A DNA stretch of 64,000 nucleotides from Rhizobium sp. CB3090 (GTDB lineage: Bacteria > Pseudomonadota > Alphaproteobacteria > Rhizobiales > Rhizobiaceae): positions 806,001 through 870,000 of the forward strand of contig NZ_CP121663.1 of NCBI RefSeq assembly GCF_029714285.1, written 5' to 3'. How positions within the stretch are numbered: position 1 is the stretch's first letter; the number at the start of each line of letters is the position of its first letter. Below, one piece after another: positions 27,918-37,281 of the stretch. A model generated the notes under the pieces. That model worked only from the letters and a program-made list of their open reading frames with translations, was not told the DNA's origin and did not search any database. Position numbers and translations under genes: made by a program.

Positions 27918-28565
27918 TCAATCCCTGATGTAGGAGTAGCGGCGCTCCATTCTCCGGCTCAGGCTGGAGAGACTGTAGTTGATCGCGAAATAGATGAAGG
28001 CCCCGAGGAGATAGAGCGGCATGGCCTCATAGGTCCGGCCGATCACTTCGTTGATCGACTGCATAAGATCGACGATGCCGAGCAGCGAGATCAGAGCGCT
28101 TCCTTTCACCGCGTCGGTCACGCCATTGATCCATGGCGGCAGAAAACGGCGGGTCGCCTGCGGAAAGATGACATAGCGCAGCCGCTGTACAAAGGTCAGG
28201 CCGATGGACATGCCGGCTTCCATCTGTCCCCTCGGGATGGAGAGGACGGCGCCGCGTACATATTCGACCACCTGCGCCGATTTGAACAATGTCAAGGCGA
28301 CGACACCGGCCCAAAAGGCGACGATATGCAGACCGATCGCCGGAAACCCGTAATAGACGATGAAGATGAGAACGAGGATCGGAATGCCGCGGATGCAATC
28401 GCTGAAAAAGCGTACGAGGAGCTTGACTGGCCAAGGGCCATAGATCAGCCCGACGCCAAAGACGATGCCGATGCCAAGCGAAAGCGCGACGACGATCGCG
28501 GAGACCCAAAGCGTTATCAGCAGGCCTTTCAGGAGGAACGGCAGAGCATAGAGGATCGCAGCCAT
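27918..28565 (-). CDS. Polar amino-acid ABC importer permease 2
   Basis: A 215-residue HisM/GlnP-type permease with about five helices, the KLLVRFFSDCIRGIPILVLIF motif region and the EAA-like loop (GQMEAGMSIGLTFVQRLRYVIFPQATRRFLPP). The ATG is 1 nt past the stop of the other permease, with GGAG inside that gene. It forms the transmembrane dimer with its neighbour. Confidence 0.93.
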   Translation of the reverse strand: MAAILYALPFLLKGLLITLWVSAIVVALSLGIGIVFGVGLIYGPWPVKLLVRFFSDCIRGIPILVLIFIVYYGFPAIGLHIVAFWAGVVALTLFKSAQVVEYVRGAVLSIPRGQMEAGMSIGLTFVQRLRYVIFPQATRRFLPPWINGVTDAVKGSALISLLGIVDLMQSINEVIGRTYEAMPLYLLGAFIYFAINYSLSSLSRRMERRYSYIRD

Positions 28566-28566
28566 T

Positions 28567-29232
28567 CTATCGCTCCACCCGGAAATGACCTTCCAGCCGC
28601 CGCAGGCCGAACAGGATGAGATAGCCCGTGACGAGATACATCAGGGTCGCGATGATGTAGACCTCGACGATGCGGAACGTATTGAAATTGATCCATTGCG
28701 CCCCGTATGTGAGCTCGGGAACGGCGATGACCGAGGCGACCGACGTATCCTTGAACAAGGAGATGAAGGTGTTGGAAAGCGCCGGCAGGGTAATGCGCGT
28801 CATCGTCGGCAGACGGACGTAGAGGAGCCGCTGCAGCGGCGTCAGCCCGATCGCCTTGCCGGCATCGATCTGGCCACGCGGCACGGCCTCCAGGCCGGAC
28901 CGGAAGACCTCGACCAGGTAAGCGCCGGCATAGACCGACAGGGTGATGACGAACGACGTTGTGGCGCTGTAGGCAATGTTCACTGCTGTCGGAAGTCCAT
29001 AGAAGACGAGATAGACGAGCAGGATCAGCGGCACGTTGCGGATGAACTCGACGTAGGCAGCGATGAAGCTGCGAGCGACTTTGCCCGCCGATACATACCA
29101 AATGGCGAGGACCAACCCTATCAGGGCGCCGATAGCGATGGAAATAACAGCAAGCTCAAGACTGAGTAGAAGCCCGCCCCACAGCTTGTCGATATGTCGC
29201 CAGATAAGATTGAAATTCAGGTGATAGCCCAT
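28567..29232 (-). CDS. Polar amino-acid ABC importer permease 1
   Basis: A 221-residue HisQ/GlnP-type permease. The segment FIRNVPLILLVYLVFYGLP and the loop RGQIDAGKAIGLTPLQRLLYV are characteristic of amino-acid importers. It starts about 80 nt after the binding-protein gene, behind GGAG. Helix number and length are normal for the family. Confidence 0.93.
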   Translation of the reverse strand: MGYHLNFNLIWRHIDKLWGGLLLSLELAVISIAIGALIGLVLAIWYVSAGKVARSFIAAYVEFIRNVPLILLVYLVFYGLPTAVNIAYSATTSFVITLSVYAGAYLVEVFRSGLEAVPRGQIDAGKAIGLTPLQRLLYVRLPTMTRITLPALSNTFISLFKDTSVASVIAVPELTYGAQWINFNTFRIVEVYIIATLMYLVTGYLILFGLRRLEGHFRVER

Positions 29233-29311
29233 ACCGGCCGCCGTCTCCTGCTATGCGATCGATGTCTGCTGCCGAGCCAGCGCAGGCGAGGCCGCGCTGG
29301 CTCCGTTCAGA

Positions 29312-30187
29312 TCAGATGGTCGGGAAACCCGGCTTGCGCACCGGCGCATCCAGGCCGAAATATTGCTTGAAGGCGGCATCGTAGAGCGCCGATTCATGCC
29401 CGAACATCGCCGTGTTGAACGTCGTATTGACGAAACACAGCCAGTCGAGATCGCCCTGACGGAGGGCAGCGCCGTAAAGCATGGCATTCCATTGCTTGCC
29501 GGCGTCGAAATACCGATCGGGCGTACGCGATGCCAGCCAGCGTACCGTCGACAGATCGACTGCGGCCGCGTCGACACGCTTGGCTTCCAATGCCTGAATG
29601 ACGTTCGCCTGCGTGTCGATCTGCATGACCTGCGCATCCGGCAGAACGAGGTGAACGGTCTTTTCCGCATCCACGTTCTGGAGGATGGAAATCCGCGTGT
29701 TGCTGCCGCCGGCCAGGAGCTTGTCAAAAGTCTTGTTGTCGGCGTCCGGACGGGTCAGCAGAGCTACACCTTCGACATAATAGGGCCGAGAGAAGTTGAT
29801 GAGTTGCGCGCGCTGCGCCGTCATCGTCATGAACTGGATGGTAATGTCGACCTTGCCGGTGACGATGTTCGGAATGCGCTGCTGCGCATCCTGCTTGACG
29901 AATTCGACCTTGGTCTCGTCGTCGAACAGGCCCTTGGCAAGAATCCGACCCATGGTGATGTCCATACCGACCAGTTCGCCGGCGTCATTCTCGAAATGCC
30001 AGGGAGCATTGGTGCTGCCGGTGCCGACAATCAGATGGCCGCGATCCAGGACCGTGCGCAACAAACTATCGCTGGCAGCCTGAGCTGCCGCCTCTTCGCT
30101 GCTGGCCATCAGGCCAACCGCTGTACCGACCGCCAGGCCACCCAGGCCCAGCTTCAAAAAATCACGACGCTGCGAAATATCGTTCAT
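29312..30187 (-). CDS. Polar amino-acid ABC importer binding protein, Tat signal
   Basis: A 291-residue family-3 solute-binding protein. The N-terminus, NDISQRRDFLKLGLGG, is a twin-arginine export signal (RRDFLK) rather than a plain Sec signal, so it is probably folded before export, which is rare among amino-acid binding proteins. I start at ATG 30187 behind GGAGG. The LIVGTGSTNAPWHFENDAGELVGMD segment is typical of PAAT-family proteins. It is divergent from the IclR gene, which probably controls it. Confidence 0.9.
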   Translation of the reverse strand: MNDISQRRDFLKLGLGGLAVGTAVGLMASSEEAAAQAASDSLLRTVLDRGHLIVGTGSTNAPWHFENDAGELVGMDITMGRILAKGLFDDETKVEFVKQDAQQRIPNIVTGKVDITIQFMTMTAQRAQLINFSRPYYVEGVALLTRPDADNKTFDKLLAGGSNTRISILQNVDAEKTVHLVLPDAQVMQIDTQANVIQALEAKRVDAAAVDLSTVRWLASRTPDRYFDAGKQWNAMLYGAALRQGDLDWLCFVNTTFNTAMFGHESALYDAAFKQYFGLDAPVRKPGFPTI

Positions 30188-30244
30188 GTTAGCCTCCGCG
30201 TTTGAGATAGAGTTCCCGTTATCAAGCTTGTTTCCCAAGCCTTT

Positions 30245-30260
30245 GTCTTGTATATAAGAC
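30245..30260. promoter_or_regulatory. Candidate IclR operator 1
   Basis: GTCTTGTATATAAGAC, a palindrome of form GTCTTnTATAnAAGAC, in the divergent gap between the importer operon and the IclR gene. Confidence 0.6.
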
Positions 30261-30264
30261 ACGT

Positions 30265-30280
30265 TTCTTATATTTAGGAC
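30265..30280. promoter_or_regulatory. Candidate IclR operator 2
   Basis: TTCTTATATTTAGGAC, a weaker copy of the adjacent palindrome, 20 bp (two helical turns) away centre to centre. Tandem half-turn-phased sites are common for IclR-type tetramers. Confidence 0.45.
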
Positions 30281-30339
30281 GATATACCGATTTTAGCGCT
30301 GGCGCAATGCCAGAGCGGCAGCAATGGAGCATTTTTGCC

Positions 30340-31146
30340 ATGGTTTCGAATGACGAAGGCGCGCGAAAGACTCGTGAGGCCCACGGCCCTCGCGAACGCG
30401 GCATCGATAGAGTCTTGAAATTGCTCGCTTATCTGAACAAGGCTGGACAAGCCGTGCGGCTCGCCGACCTGCCGAAAGCGATCGACGCCCCGCGATCGAC
30501 CATCTACGATCTTGTCGGTATTCTTTCAGACGCGGGTATTCTGGAGACCAATGGCAGCGACAATCGGGTCTATTTCGGCAAGCTGCTCTATCTCTACGGC
30601 ACGCGCTATCTGCAGGAAAACGACATCATCATTCGCGGCAGGGAGGCCGTCGAGCGGCTGTCGAAACAGACCGGCGAGACGAGCGAGCTCTGCGTGCGCC
30701 ACAGAAACAAGCAAGCGATCGTCCATGCCGCCCCAGGCTCCCGTCCGCTGCGCATCAGCTCGGAGATCGGATCGCAGGTGCCGATCCCTTGGACGGCATC
30801 GGGACGGCTGCTGCTGTCACACCTGTCTCAGGACGAAATCGGCAGATTGCTGGAGGAAGGCGATTTGACCCTTCCCGACGGACGTGCGGTCGAGCTTGAG
30901 GATTTCGCTCGCGAATGCAGCGAAGCCAAGAAAAAGAAACTGATCGTCACGACGGGACTGATCAATAGCTTCACGCAATGCATGGCCGCGCCCATCTGGA
31001 ACTCGGACGGCATTGTCGAAGCGACTATCTGTTTCGTCCTGCCAATCGACGTTTCAGAGGATCATAAGACGGCTCTGGGCACAGAACTCGTCCGTACCGC
31101 CGAAGGCCTTTCGATCGGCAACAGTCATTTGGCCGCGGCACAATAG
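30340..31146 (+). CDS. IclR-family transcriptional regulator
   Basis: About 268 residues: N-terminal winged helix (RLADLPKAIDAPRSTIYDLVGILSDAGIL) and a C-terminal GAF-like IclR effector domain (SELCVRHRNKQAIVHAAPG, IPWTASGRLLLSHL). I prefer ATG 30340, which has GGAG upstream, over 30307, which has none. It is divergent from the Tat-type amino-acid importer and likely its local regulator. Confidence 0.9.
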   Translation: MVSNDEGARKTREAHGPRERGIDRVLKLLAYLNKAGQAVRLADLPKAIDAPRSTIYDLVGILSDAGILETNGSDNRVYFGKLLYLYGTRYLQENDIIIRGREAVERLSKQTGETSELCVRHRNKQAIVHAAPGSRPLRISSEIGSQVPIPWTASGRLLLSHLSQDEIGRLLEEGDLTLPDGRAVELEDFARECSEAKKKKLIVTTGLINSFTQCMAAPIWNSDGIVEATICFVLPIDVSEDHKTALGTELVRTAEGLSIGNSHLAAAQ

Positions 31147-31160
31147 GATCGCGCCGTGGT

Positions 31161-31760
31161 CTACTGCTCCCTCACCAATTTGAGGACGAGCTGCTGGAGA
31201 TTGCCCCCATCGCTGAGTTCGGTTTTGTCGAAATCCCGGGCTCGCTGCCGCTGCTTGTTCGAAATCTCGGACAAGCGCTTCGTCAGATCGCTCCTGATCT
31301 TGCGGCAATCGGGGTCGTTGGCAGCAGTCAGGCCGATGCTCGCCGCCTCGATTTCCTTCACCATGTCCTTGATCATATCGCCATGCACGAGCTCATGTTT
31401 GTGCACGCCGGCGATGAATGTGTCCCAGCTTCTTCTGGTGGAAGCTGACAGTTGCGCCGAGGGCTTAGGCAGCATGTAAGTGATGGTCAGCTTCGGCTGC
31501 GCTGAGGCCAATACGCAGGCATCCCCCCGCGGTTCGTATTTCCTGGTCCATGTCAGCGTAAAGCTCGTATGCGCGATGGCGCGCGCTTTGCCGCCAATCT
31601 CCGGTCCTCGCTCGCCGATCGAGTCGTAAAGCTCTGCGCCCGATTTCCCAGCGACAGCATAGGTTTGGACCTTCTCGACCGCCTGCCATTGGGCATGTGC
31701 AACTACCGGCAATGATGCAAAACCGACCGCCAGCAAACAAAATCGAACGCCTGCCTTCAT
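31161..31760 (-). CDS. DUF922-family secreted protein, possible Zn protease
   Basis: A 199-residue protein with a Sec signal peptide (MKAGVRFCLLAVGFASLPVVAHA-Q). The conserved core includes HKHELVHGDM, which contains an HExxH zinc-protease motif (HELVH), the basis on which DUF922 is regarded as a putative secreted zinc peptidase. C-terminal residues are charged and helical. Start at ATG 31760; the upstream extension lacks a ribosome site. Convergent with the IclR gene; no obvious partner. Confidence 0.82.
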   Translation of the reverse strand: MKAGVRFCLLAVGFASLPVVAHAQWQAVEKVQTYAVAGKSGAELYDSIGERGPEIGGKARAIAHTSFTLTWTRKYEPRGDACVLASAQPKLTITYMLPKPSAQLSASTRRSWDTFIAGVHKHELVHGDMIKDMVKEIEAASIGLTAANDPDCRKIRSDLTKRLSEISNKQRQRARDFDKTELSDGGNLQQLVLKLVREQ

Positions 31761-31855
31761 GCAAATCCCCGCAAACCATGCTCCGTGCGGCCAAACTACC
31801 GGGTGCAAGTTCCGCTTTCAATCGGGCCATAGGAATTCGAACGGACTTGTTTCGA

Positions 31856-32455
31856 TCAGAAAGCCGATGACGAATGTAGGAGGTCTTCAGCCTCCTGTCG
31901 GCTCATATGGAAAATCGCCTTGCCGATCTCTAAACCGAATCCATTGCGGGCGAATGCGGACAGTTCTTTCGTCTTTCGCTTTTCATCGAGTTCACCCCTG
32001 CGAAAGGGGCCGAAGCCACGTTTACGAGCAAAGATGATCGCAGCAAACAAATCATTCGTGGCATCCAAAGCCGCCACCACCGTATCGCTCTCTATGCCTT
32101 TCGAAGCGAGCTTATAGGCAATGGCCTTCTTTGACTTGCCGGAGCGCACCGCAGACCGCGTGCTGATCTCCGCATAGGTGATGTCGTTAAGGGCGTTCTG
32201 GTCGTAAGCGAACTTGACGGCGAAGTCAGCGACGGCCTTGATCTGCACATCGCTGATGCCTTCGAACTTCTGTTTCGCTTTTCTCGCAATGGCGTCGAAC
32301 AACTGCTTCTCAGTCATCATCTTGCGTTCAAGACGGTAGATCGTCGAATTGCGCGCCCAGGCCAGCATTCGGAGTGTGGGAATTTGGTCCATGGGCGGAA
32401 GATGGTCAGAATCGGCGAGCGGAGATTCGGGGTGAACGGTCTTTACGTCATGCAC
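31856..32455 (-). CDS. recX: Recombination regulatory protein RecX
   Basis: A 199-residue RecX-family protein that modulates RecA filaments. The three-helix repeats are recognisable: MLAWARNSTIYRLERKMMTEKQLFDAI, then DITYAEISTRSAVRSGKSKKAIAYKLASKG, then ATNDLFAAIIFARKRGFGPFR. The layout follows rhizobial RecX, which stands away from recA. I keep ATG 32455 because AAGG precedes it; ATG 32392 is an alternative closer to the conserved start. Confidence 0.9.
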   Translation of the reverse strand: MHDVKTVHPESPLADSDHLPPMDQIPTLRMLAWARNSTIYRLERKMMTEKQLFDAIARKAKQKFEGISDVQIKAVADFAVKFAYDQNALNDITYAEISTRSAVRSGKSKKAIAYKLASKGIESDTVVAALDATNDLFAAIIFARKRGFGPFRRGELDEKRKTKELSAFARNGFGLEIGKAIFHMSRQEAEDLLHSSSAF

Positions 32456-32493
32456 CTTACTTTCGCAACGAACCCCTTTCGTGCACCTGAACG

Positions 32494-33171
32494 CTACTCC
32501 GCGAAGAAATCCGCATTTTCAGCCGCGATGCGCTCGATCGCGGCAAAAGCGGTGCGCAGATGGGCTTGCATGACTTTGGTTGCCCCATCCGGATCGCCCT
32601 TCACCACGCGATCGACCAAATCCTCGTGTTGACGAAAGATCATCTCCAGCCAATCGATCCGCTCGAGCGAAAGATACCGGAGACGATCCAGGGAAACCTT
32701 TGCCGAGGCGATCATGCCCCAGACGTGAGGATGCCCGGCGATTTCCATCAGCGCGCGGTGCATCGCCTCATCAGACAGGAAAAAGCCGATATGATCGCCC
32801 TTGCCGATCAGCCAGCGTTGATCCTCCAGAAACCGATGCAGCCGCGCTTCCTTATCCGCGACGGACGACGTGGCGGCTTCTGCGACAGCACTGCATTCCA
32901 GCATTTCGCGGACGAATTGCGCGTCACGAACCGCGCTGATCTCGATGGGCGCGACATAGGTGCCGACCTGTGGCACGACCACAAGAAAACCCGCATCGGC
33001 CAGCTTTTGAAACACCTGTCGAACCGGCGTTCGGCTCAGACCGACCTCATCGGCGATCCGTGTTTCCGAAATGGCCGCACCTGGACGAAGTTCGCCGGTC
33101 AGAATGCGCATATAGAGAACATCATAGAGATCCTTGATGCTCAACCGTGGGCGGATTGGTGATACGGCCAT
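32494..33171 (-). CDS. GntR-family (FCD) transcriptional regulator
   Basis: A 225-residue regulator with winged helix (AAISETRIADEVGLSRTPVRQVFQKLADAGFL) and FCD ligand domain with metal ligands such as the His residues of DEAMHRALMEIAGHPHV and RQHEDLV. It starts 4 nt after the stop of the importer ATPase, so it is the last gene of that operon and probably controls it by feedback. The effector may be a hexuronate-like acid judging by the neighbouring genes. Confidence 0.9.
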   Translation of the reverse strand: MAVSPIRPRLSIKDLYDVLYMRILTGELRPGAAISETRIADEVGLSRTPVRQVFQKLADAGFLVVVPQVGTYVAPIEISAVRDAQFVREMLECSAVAEAATSSVADKEARLHRFLEDQRWLIGKGDHIGFFLSDEAMHRALMEIAGHPHVWGMIASAKVSLDRLRYLSLERIDWLEMIFRQHEDLVDRVVKGDPDGATKVMQAHLRTAFAAIERIAAENADFFAE

Positions 33172-33175
33172 CGGT

Positions 33176-33925
33176 TCAATGCGCCTCTGCTGTAATGGTG
33201 CTCAGGAAACGCCGCGCTCGCTCACTGTTCGGATTTGCGATCAGTGCACGAGGCTCCCTGTCTTCCACGATTTTTCCCTCGTCCATGAAGATCATCCGTG
33301 TGCCGACATCGGCAGCGAAACGAATTTCGTGCGTGACGACTAGCATTGTGCGACCCTCACGGGCAAGGTCGCGCATAACGCCGAGAACCTCGCCGACGGT
33401 TTCGGGATCGAGCGCGGAGGTCGGCTCATCGAACAGCAGAATATGCGGCTCGGCGCAAAGCGCACGGGCGATCGCCACGCGCTGCTGCTCGCCGCCCGAC
33501 ATCTGCGCCGGATAGGCATTCATCCGGTGCGACAGGCGCACTCTTTCGAACAAGGCTTTTGCGCGGGCTTCCACCGTCTTCCGGTCCTGCTTGTGCACGA
33601 CAACCGAAGCGAGGACGACATTTTCAAGCGCCGTCAGATGCGGATAGAGATTGAAGTGCTGAAAGATCATGCCGATCCGACGGCGGACGGCTGTTATGGC
33701 TCCGCGCTCATGCGCGAGCACCGGCCGCCCCTCGAAACGGATCTCGCCGCCCTGGACATCTTCCAATCCGTTGACACAGCGCAGCAGCGTCGATTTGCCC
33801 GTACCGGAAGGGCCGATGAAGCAGACGATCTCGCCGGACCGCACCTGCATGGAAATACCATCGAGAATGGTGCGCTTTCCAAAACGCTTCACGACATTAT
33901 CGAATTCAAGAACTGCCTGCGTCAT
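33176..33925 (-). CDS. Amino-acid-type ABC importer ATPase
   Basis: A 249-residue HisP/GlnQ-type ATPase: Walker A GPSGTGKST, signature MSGGEQQRVAIARA, Walker B ILLFDEPTSALD, switch VTHEIRFAA. It overlaps the upstream permease by 4 nt. It energises the second polar amino-acid-type importer, which here is embedded with hexuronate genes. Confidence 0.93.
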   Translation of the reverse strand: MTQAVLEFDNVVKRFGKRTILDGISMQVRSGEIVCFIGPSGTGKSTLLRCVNGLEDVQGGEIRFEGRPVLAHERGAITAVRRRIGMIFQHFNLYPHLTALENVVLASVVVHKQDRKTVEARAKALFERVRLSHRMNAYPAQMSGGEQQRVAIARALCAEPHILLFDEPTSALDPETVGEVLGVMRDLAREGRTMLVVTHEIRFAADVGTRMIFMDEGKIVEDREPRALIANPNSERARRFLSTITAEAH

Positions 33926-34599
33926 TGTCCGCCTCCAGCGAGCATGAGCTTCGTTCCGACGTTGTAGCGCCGCTCAAGCACGCCTCCCGCCAGCGAGATT
34001 CCATAGTTGATGAGAAAATAGAGGACACCGAGCATCAGCAGCGGGGCGAAGCCGCCGCCCGTGCTTTCGCGGACCAGAAGACCGGTCTTCGTCAATTCGA
34101 CATAGCCGATGATTGAGGCCAGCGACGATTCCTTCAGCGTCGCCACATAGACACCGACCGAAGGCGGCAGGACGACCCTCAGAGCCTCCGGGCCGACCAC
34201 ATGCCGCATGGTTTGTGCAAAGGTCATTCCGGAGGATTGTGCGGCTTCCCATTGGCCGCGCCCGACACTCTCGATGCCGGCGCGCATGACCTCCGACATT
34301 GTTGCCGTTGCGTGGAGCGCTAACGCTAACGTCGCCGCAGTAAAGGTCGAGATATCGATCTTGAACATGACCGGCAGACCGAAATAGGCGAAGAACAGCA
34401 CGATCAGGATCGGAATGGACCGAAAGAATTCAACGAAAAGCAGCGCTAGCACTCGTAGCGGCAGCCAACGGGAGGTCCGTGCCAGCGCCACGAAGCCGCC
34501 GGCGACGGCGCCGATCATCAGAGCGAGCCACGACAGCCAAACCGTCAGCGCGGCCGCCTTCAGAAAGAGCGGCAGAAAGGAAACCAGATCGTGGTTCAT
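33922..34599 (-). CDS. Amino-acid-type ABC importer permease B
   Basis: A 225-residue permease with the FFRSIPILIVLFFAYFGLP helix typical of PAAT importers and an EAA-like loop (RGQWEAAQSSGMTFAQTMRHVVGPEAL). Start overlaps the stop of the preceding permease. Together with its neighbour it makes the membrane channel. Confidence 0.92.
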   Translation of the reverse strand: MNHDLVSFLPLFLKAAALTVWLSWLALMIGAVAGGFVALARTSRWLPLRVLALLFVEFFRSIPILIVLFFAYFGLPVMFKIDISTFTAATLALALHATATMSEVMRAGIESVGRGQWEAAQSSGMTFAQTMRHVVGPEALRVVLPPSVGVYVATLKESSLASIIGYVELTKTGLLVRESTGGGFAPLLMLGVLYFLINYGISLAGGVLERRYNVGTKLMLAGGGQ

Positions 34600-35270
34600 C
34601 GGCGCACACCATTATCCTTGAAGAGCATGCGGCCGATCGCAAGGCGCATGAGGTTCACCGCCTGGCAGAGAACCAGATAAACACCCGCAGCCACCAGGAA
34701 AGTTTCGAAGAAGCGGAAGGAGGTGGAACCGACCGTCTGCATCCACGAGGCCACATCCTCCACGGCGACCGCCGAAGCGAGCGACGACGCCAGGATGACT
34801 GCGATGACCTGATTGCCGAGCGGGGCATAAATGACACGAAAGACCTGCGGCAGAATGATATGGCGATAGGTCTGGGCGGGGTTGAAACCCTGCGCTCGCG
34901 CCGCTTCGAATTGGCCATGCGCGATCGCCACAAGCCCGGCGCGAATGATCTCGGCCATGTAGCCGGCGCTGTTGAGCGTCAGCCCGATCAAGGCGGCGGT
35001 GAAGGAGGAGAAACGCAATCCCATCGCGGGAAGCGCGAAATAGACGATATAGAGAATGACCAGAAGCGGCGTGTTCCGCATGACCTCGATATAGGCGATC
35101 GCCAAAATGCGGGCGAGCCGGCTTTGGCTGCGGCGCATGATTGCCAATCCGCAGCCGATGATCACGCTGAGAATGATGGCAAGAACCGAAAGGTTCAACG
35201 TGGTCTGTGCGGCATCCCAGAGCAGCGGCAGATATTCGCGAATGCTGCGAAACTGGAGCGTGTAGTGCAT
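34596..35270 (-). CDS. Amino-acid-type ABC importer permease A
   Basis: A 224-residue PAAT permease with VMRNTPLLVILYIVYFALP and the loop HGQFEAARAQGFNPAQTYRHIILPQ. It follows the binding-protein gene by 61 nt and has GAGGGG before the ATG. Confidence 0.92.
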   Translation of the reverse strand: MHYTLQFRSIREYLPLLWDAAQTTLNLSVLAIILSVIIGCGLAIMRRSQSRLARILAIAYIEVMRNTPLLVILYIVYFALPAMGLRFSSFTAALIGLTLNSAGYMAEIIRAGLVAIAHGQFEAARAQGFNPAQTYRHIILPQVFRVIYAPLGNQVIAVILASSLASAVAVEDVASWMQTVGSTSFRFFETFLVAAGVYLVLCQAVNLMRLAIGRMLFKDNGVRR

Positions 35271-35331
35271 GGTCCCCTCCGCCAGGTTCTCTCCGCGGGA
35301 CGGTGGAGCGGCTTACGCCGCTCCCCTTGGA

Positions 35332-36141
35332 TCAATATTGTGCCTGCAGCGAAGGCTGGTCGAAGCCGAACCAGGTTTTGAAAAGCGCCTTGTTGTCGCC
35401 GGACGCGTTGAACTGATCAACAAACAGGTTGACGACCCGCAGCCAATCGGCATCACTAGCCGGAACACCGATGGCAATTTCGGCACGCGCCAGCGAGCCG
35501 TCGACCTGGCGAAGCTTGCCCGCGTTGTCGCTGATGGCCTTGCGGTTGTAGAAATCGTCTTCCGCCATCGCGTCGACCTGTCCGGACAGCAGAGCGCTGA
35601 GCTCGTCAGCCTGGGTGTTGAAACGGACGAGCTGGGCATTGGGCATATGGGCGGGCACAGCGCGCTCCGCCGTGCCGCCGCGCGAAATGGCGACGCGGAT
35701 CTTGGCGGCATTGGCCTCATCGATCGTCTTGTAGGGCGCGCTTTCCGCCACGAGCAGCCGCATATTGGTCACCACATAGGGGTTCGAAAAAGCAACCGAT
35801 GTGGAGCGCTCGACATTGCGGGTGAAATCGGCGATCGTCACGTCAACCTTGCCGGTCTGCAAAGACGTGACGCGGCTCGGAATATCGGTGACAACGAATT
35901 CCGGATCGACCTTCAATGATGCCGCCAGTTTTTTCGCGATTTCGATGTCGTAGCCGACGGGCACGCCGTCAGCACCGACAGTAGCATAGGGCGGCAAGCT
36001 GCCCAGCACGGCGACACGAAGCTTGCCGTTGGAAAGAACCGACTGAAGAACACTGCCGGATTCTGCAAAGGCCGGGACCGAAACGGCTGCGGCGATCGCC
36101 AGACCGCCAACAAGACTCAAAAATGCGCGTCTCAAAAACAT
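35332..36141 (-). CDS. Amino-acid-type ABC importer binding protein
   Basis: A 269-residue family-3 binding protein with a Sec signal peptide (MFLRRAFLSLVGGLAIAAAVSVPAFA-E) and PAAT motifs (KLRVAVLGSLPPYATVGADGVPVGYDIEIAK). PAAT systems carry polar amino acids but also opines and related sugar-amino conjugates; co-location with uxuA/uxuB genes makes a sugar-acid or conjugate cargo worth considering. Confidence 0.92.
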   Translation of the reverse strand: MFLRRAFLSLVGGLAIAAAVSVPAFAESGSVLQSVLSNGKLRVAVLGSLPPYATVGADGVPVGYDIEIAKKLAASLKVDPEFVVTDIPSRVTSLQTGKVDVTIADFTRNVERSTSVAFSNPYVVTNMRLLVAESAPYKTIDEANAAKIRVAISRGGTAERAVPAHMPNAQLVRFNTQADELSALLSGQVDAMAEDDFYNRKAISDNAGKLRQVDGSLARAEIAIGVPASDADWLRVVNLFVDQFNASGDNKALFKTWFGFDQPSLQAQY

Positions 36142-36199
36142 GGATATACCCTCCCAAGGTCATAAGGTTGAATGCTTCCGCTAAACGGCGCGGCGGTGA

Positions 36200-37222
36200 T
36201 TAGGCATCGAAGGCGAGCTGCACCTTGAGCGTCTGCTCGGGGTGCCGTTCGATGAGATCGAAGGCGGCCGCGGCGTCAGTGGCGGCAAAGGTCTGCGTGA
36301 TCATCGCATCCGGCTTGAGAGCGCCGCTTTCCAGCCAGCCGATCACCTCTGGAATGAAGCGGCGATTGAGACGAGAACCGACGAGGCTCAGTTCCTTTCG
36401 CACGATCTCTTGCTGGCTGACATTGCAAGGCGCGGAGGAAAAACCAAGCAGTCCGATCCTGCCGGCCGGCGCCGCCACGCGGCAGGCCTCTTCCAGCAAG
36501 GACGGAATTCCCGCACCATCAACGACGACCGATGGGCCGAGCCCGTCCAGCTCGCCGGCAACCATGTCCGGAACAGACTTTTCCAGAGAATTGAATATGA
36601 CATCGGCGCCGAATTCGCGGGCACGCTCGAGCCTCCTATCATCGATATCGGCGACGATGCAGCGCGCGCCCTTCATCTTTGCGACCTGCAGCACAGTCAG
36701 ACCGACCGTGCCCGCACCGTAGATCAACACCACGTCTTCGGGACTGCAGCCGGTACGCGACAACACGTTTGCGGCAACCGCCAGCGGCTCGGCAAGAGCA
36801 GCGATATCGAGGCCAAGGGATGGCGAAACCTTTACCGCATTTTCCTCGGGAACGACGGCCACTGACCGGAAGCCGCCATCGCGATGTACACCGATCACCT
36901 GGAGATTGGCGCAGACATTCGACCGGCCGATACGGCAGGGATGGCACTTTCCGCAGGAAATGACGGGATCGGCAACCACATGATCCCCGACCGACAGGCG
37001 CGAAACGCCCGCACCGATCGCTTCCACCGTGCCGGCAAATTCATGGCCAATGATGCGGGGATAGACGACGAAAGGGTTCGAGCCGTGCAGGATATGGATA
37101 TCCGAACCGCAGATGCCGGCACGGCCAACCCGGATCGAAACTTCGCCCGGTGCCAATTCGAGAGATGAATTGTCGTCCTCCAACGCCAGCCGATGAGGCG
37201 CGCGTACCGCTATCGCAACCAT
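36200..37222 (-). CDS. Zinc-dependent alcohol/polyol dehydrogenase
   Basis: A 340-residue medium-chain dehydrogenase. Visible are the catalytic zinc region CGSDIHILHG and GHEFAG, the four structural-zinc cysteines in SCGKCHPCRIGRSNVC, and the nucleotide fold IYGAGTVGLTVLQVA. It resembles RspB/L-idonate or galactonate-type dehydrogenases that oxidise sugar acids or polyols. It starts behind GGGAGGG and lies between uxuB and the importer genes on one strand, fitting a sugar-acid pathway. Confidence 0.88.
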   Translation of the reverse strand: MVAIAVRAPHRLALEDDNSSLELAPGEVSIRVGRAGICGSDIHILHGSNPFVVYPRIIGHEFAGTVEAIGAGVSRLSVGDHVVADPVISCGKCHPCRIGRSNVCANLQVIGVHRDGGFRSVAVVPEENAVKVSPSLGLDIAALAEPLAVAANVLSRTGCSPEDVVLIYGAGTVGLTVLQVAKMKGARCIVADIDDRRLERAREFGADVIFNSLEKSVPDMVAGELDGLGPSVVVDGAGIPSLLEEACRVAAPAGRIGLLGFSSAPCNVSQQEIVRKELSLVGSRLNRRFIPEVIGWLESGALKPDAMITQTFAATDAAAAFDLIERHPEQTLKVQLAFDA

Positions 37223-37281
37223 GTACCCTCCCTGCTCCGACAGACGCGCGCGCCTCTAAAGAAGCGGCGAAAGTGAAGCTT

